A stretch of 7,097 bases of DNA from Nitrososphaerales archaeon TH5895 (GTDB taxonomy: Archaea; Thermoproteota; Nitrososphaeria; Nitrososphaerales; Nitrososphaeraceae), in contig JAATVS010000317.1 in NCBI GenBank assembly GCA_014523695.1, forward strand, positions 1 through 7,097. The letters are read 5' to 3'. The number at the start of each line of letters is the position of its first letter. The stretch's first letter is position 1. The notes under the pieces were generated by a model, which was not told the DNA's origin, did not search any database, and worked only from the letters and a program-made list of their open reading frames with translations. This document shows, piece after piece, positions 5,429-7,097 of this stretch. Both the position numbers and the translations under genes were made by a program.

Positions 5429-6229
5429 CTACGAGTGGACCTTCCTGGATTGGTCTCTCTTGAATTCGAAGTTTCCCTTTTCCTGATTGATCGCACTTTT
5501 GATTTTCTCTAGTGCGTTATTCATAATCTTTTCTGCACTCTTAAAATTATCTGCTTTAACCACCATTCTGTATTTAGGAGCTGAAATATAGGTAATACTG
5601 ATCGCAGTGTTGGCTTTTGACATTTCTACAGATCCGAGTACATTCTTTATCCTTTCTATACCGTCCTCTTTGTTTAGGGATATTTCGAGGATTCCCATTA
5701 TTTCTACGTGAGGGATTTGGATCTTGTTACTCTCTATCTCGATTGCTTTCATAATTTCTTCGGAGAGTCCCAGACTACGAATAGATTCGATCCCCTTCCT
5801 TGAAACAGTCTCAAACAAGTCGTAGATGAGATCAAATTTCTTTAGAATTTCATCTTCGAGGCTTGTCATCTCCGTTTCTGATAAATTTGCATTTTTCCTT
5901 ACGATATCCATGAATGCCGAAGCTTTGTCATTTTTCTTAACTTCGATCAACTTCGATTTTCGTTCGTCGCCGGTAACTTGCTTAAGCGACAAGTCGACTT
6001 CAGCTCTTGACTTGTTTACTCGTATAACCTTTAAAACGGTCTTCTGTTTAGGCCGGATGTATCTCTCAATATTTCTGATCCATCCAGTAGCTATCTCGGA
6101 AATATGGAGGAAGCCTATCGTTTCGTCGTATTCGTCAAGAGTTATATACGCTCCATGACCAGTTACCTCCTTTATCGTCACTAGAACGATTTCCCCTTCT
6201 TCAGGAAGCCGTCTAACCTCGGCAGTCAT
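5429..6229 (-). CDS. eif2a: translation initiation factor aIF2 subunit alpha
   Basis: Alpha subunit of the heterotrimer aIF2 (alpha-beta-gamma), which brings initiator Met-tRNA to the small ribosomal subunit. From the ATG at 6229 it has 266 aa, normal for archaea. Order: N-terminal S1/OB domain (about 4-85) with EEGEIVLVTIKEVTGHGAYI, GFLHISEIATGWIRNIERYI and VNKSRAEVDLSLKQV. A helical domain follows (about 90-170). The C-terminal alpha-beta domain (about 178-255) binds the gamma subunit and has AISITYISAPKYRMVVKA and a closing helix. The longest frame starts at a GTG (6253) and adds MWRLPLLM, which is not family-like. Tandem ATGs at 6232 and 6229 fit better; I use the second, MTAEVRRLPEEG. 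nop10 follows after 3 nt. The rpl44e-rps27e genes often found upstream in archaea are absent. Confidence 0.95.
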   Translation of the reverse strand: MTAEVRRLPEEGEIVLVTIKEVTGHGAYITLDEYDETIGFLHISEIATGWIRNIERYIRPKQKTVLKVIRVNKSRAEVDLSLKQVTGDERKSKLIEVKKNDKASAFMDIVRKNANLSETEMTSLEDEILKKFDLIYDLFETVSRKGIESIRSLGLSEEIMKAIEIESNKIQIPHVEIMGILEISLNKEDGIERIKNVLGSVEMSKANTAISITYISAPKYRMVVKADNFKSAEKIMNNALEKIKSAINQEKGNFEFKRDQSRKVHS

Positions 6230-6261
6230 CATTAATAACGGTAAACGCCACACTTCGGCTA

Positions 6262-6268
6262 CTTTAAC
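6262..6268 (-). promoter_or_regulatory. possible TATA-like box of the aIF2-alpha operon
   Basis: On the minus strand GTTAAAG is centred about 33 nt before the tandem ATGs at 6232/6229. This predicts a leader of only a few bases and would exclude the GTG at 6253. The match to a TATA consensus is moderate. Confidence 0.35.
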
Positions 6269-6302
6269 GTTGCCATTAGGCTACCGGCAGCGTGAATTGG
6301 GC

Positions 6303-6308
6303 AAAAAA
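6303..6308 (-). terminator. T-run after the candidate 30-aa ORF
   Basis: Six T on the minus strand begin one base after the TGA at 6310-6312. They sit in the loop of a 7-bp inverted repeat (TGAATTG at 6293-6299 with CAATTCA at 6316-6322). This would end a short minus-strand transcript before the aIF2-alpha operon. Confidence 0.4.
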
Positions 6309-6309
6309 T

Positions 6310-6402
6310 TCAGATCAATTCATACATTCTGCGATCTTGCACATAGTCGAGGTAATCGAGCCTCGATGATCCTTTTTTTAAAAGCATGGGTTGCTTACTC
6401 AT
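6310..6402 (-). CDS. candidate 30-aa small protein, unknown
   Basis: An ATG at 6402 opens 30 codons ending in TGA. An in-frame TAG lies three codons before the ATG, so this is the full frame. The product begins MSKQPMLLKKG and ends LDYLDYVQDRRMYELI. The second half is charged and aromatic, with a plausible amphipathic helix, unlike a random translation. I recognise no family. Support comes from placement: a TATA-like AATTTAGG about 25 nt before the ATG, and six T directly after the stop. It stands between cobO and the aIF2-alpha operon on the same strand. A stronger TATA match (CTTTTAAAA, 6376-6384) lies inside the frame and would instead suggest a short RNA ending at the same T-run. Confidence 0.45.
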   Translation of the reverse strand: MSKQPMLLKKGSSRLDYLDYVQDRRMYELI

Positions 6403-6423
6403 CTGCTTCTAGACAAAGTAGAG

Positions 6424-6431
6424 CCTAAATT
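6424..6431 (-). promoter_or_regulatory. TATA-like box of the 30-aa ORF
   Basis: On the minus strand AATTTAGG is centred about 25 nt before the ATG at 6402, the spacing seen for other genes here. The match is weak. Confidence 0.3.
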
Positions 6432-6468
6432 GAAGTCCGAAAATATGACTAAACGATACGCCCAGGAT

Positions 6469-7005
6469 CTAATAGTCAATACCCTTCATGGCTCTTACTC
6501 CATTTCTAAATGGATGTTTTATTTCTTTCATTTCTGTAACCATGTCAGCAAGTTCTATTAATCTGGTTGGTGCATAGTTTCCTGTCAGGATTACTGAAGT
6601 CCGCCTCGCCTTGCACTTCAAAAGATCAAGGGCATCTTCTATAACGATGAGCTTTAGTTTCAATGCATAATTAATCTCATCTAAGATCACTACATCGTAG
6701 TCGCCAGAACTGACTTTCTTCTTTGCGATATCTATAGCTAGCTTTGCCGCCGCTTGATGCTCTTCCAAGGGAAGATCGTCGTCGATGATACCAACAAACC
6801 CTCTGCCTGATACTACCATGTCAAATTCAGGTTCGAGCCTTTTTGAGCTTGTTAGTTCCCCGTAATACCATTCTCCCTTGATGAACTGTATCATCGCTAC
6901 CCGTTGACCATGTCCAACTGATCTCAAAACAATCCCTAGCGCTGCACTTGTCTTTCCTTTTCCCTTTCCAGTAAAGATCACAACTATTCCTTCTCCTTCA
7001 GACAT
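6469..7005 (-). CDS. cobO: cob(I)yrinic acid a,c-diamide adenosyltransferase (CobO/BtuR type)
   Basis: Cytoplasmic enzyme that transfers the 5'-deoxyadenosyl group of ATP to the reduced cobalt of a corrinoid, giving adenosylcobalamin precursors. The 178-residue length is normal for the CobA/CobO/BtuR family. The unusual P-loop GKGKGKTSAAL (13-23) is the family signature. It continues with RSVGHGQRVAMIQFIKGEW (28-46), Walker B-like VVILDEINYAL (105-115), TGNYAP (141-146) and ELADMVTEMKEIKHPF (151-166), closing with KGIDY. The ATG at 7003-7005 gives the usual short lead-in MSEGEGIVVIFTGKG. A TATA-like box lies about 36 nt upstream. It is a single gene here; a possible divergent gene begins at the right edge. 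B12 synthesis is general in ammonia-oxidising archaea, which fits. Confidence 0.95.
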   Translation of the reverse strand: MSEGEGIVVIFTGKGKGKTSAALGIVLRSVGHGQRVAMIQFIKGEWYYGELTSSKRLEPEFDMVVSGRGFVGIIDDDLPLEEHQAAAKLAIDIAKKKVSSGDYDVVILDEINYALKLKLIVIEDALDLLKCKARRTSVILTGNYAPTRLIELADMVTEMKEIKHPFRNGVRAMKGIDY

Positions 7006-7037
7006 AGCAGTTAGTTACCCGTACTCGACGGTATTGC

Positions 7038-7045
7038 TATATATT
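7038..7045. promoter_or_regulatory. TATATATT box between cobO and the right-edge frame
   Basis: The near-symmetric AT tract is centred about 36 nt before cobO (minus strand) and about 18 nt before an ATG at 7060 (plus strand). It suits cobO, with a leader of roughly ten bases, better than the plus-strand frame. Confidence 0.4.
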
Positions 7046-7059
7046 TGATATTAATAGTC

Positions 7060-7097
7060 ATGATTTTGCTCACCCTCCTGCTTGAATCAATAGGATT
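7060..7097 (+). CDS. possible start of a divergent gene, truncated by the window
   Basis: ATG at 7060 opens a frame to the window end reading MILLTLLLESIG, a hydrophobic start as in a membrane protein or signal peptide. Twelve codons are too few to identify it. A membrane cobalamin enzyme such as CbiB/CobD would fit both the context and a hydrophobic start, but that is a guess. Confidence 0.25.
   Translation, partial: MILLTLLLESIG

Noticed and set aside
5826..6158. 110-codon plus-strand frame inside aIF2-alpha
   Set aside because: Antisense to a well-conserved translation factor; the Ser/Phe-rich product is a typical shadow.
6347..6379. Plus-strand hairpin TCGAGG/CCTCGA followed by T7, resembling a strong terminator
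   Set aside because: No plus-strand gene precedes it, and the T7 equals Lys codons of the minus-strand 30-aa ORF. It could end an unseen plus-strand RNA, but nothing else supports that.

Overview
The window looks like chromosome of an ammonia-oxidising archaeon (Thaumarchaeota/Nitrososphaeria, probably a Nitrososphaerales relative). The evidence is an archaeal translation pair (aIF2-alpha followed by Nop10), a CobO-type cobalamin gene, two exported proteins rich in N-glycosylation sequons with thaumarchaeal-style signal peptides, and AT-rich TATA-like boxes about 22-36 nt before most starts. That spacing suggests leaderless or nearly leaderless mRNAs. Assignment to this group is inference from protein style; no rRNA is present.

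Layout. (1) 1-2250, plus strand: two glycosyltransferases, one GT-B fold (GT4-like, TTG start) and one GT-A fold (GT2-like), each with its own TATA-like box. They are probably part of a surface-glycan or protein-glycosylation cluster extending left. (2) 2294-3334, minus strand: a geranylgeranyl-reductase-like FAD oxidoreductase, convergent with the GT2 gene. (3) 3335-3629: an intergenic region between divergent genes. (4) 3630-5060, plus strand: two exported proteins, a short right-handed beta-helix (NosD-like) protein and a small sequon-rich protein with an internal repeat. Each has a TATA-like box and a terminator-like 3' end. The second has an 8-bp-arm inverted repeat lying across its start codon. 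(5) 5188-6229, minus strand: aIF2-alpha and Nop10 in one operon, with an unexplained 40-codon frame overlapping the Nop10 3' end. (6) 6303-6431, minus strand: a candidate 30-aa gene, or small RNA, that the large ORFs do not explain. (7) 6469-7005, minus strand: CobO corrinoid adenosyltransferase. A possible divergent plus-strand gene starts at the right edge.

The window is mostly ordinary archaeal core plus surface genes. No CRISPR array, transposon, tRNA, rRNA or recognisable defence system is visible. The parts most worth checking are the two small minus-strand ORFs, the start-codon inverted repeat at 4556-4573, the structured 3' region at 5065-5151, and the palindrome beside the left promoter at 23-42.
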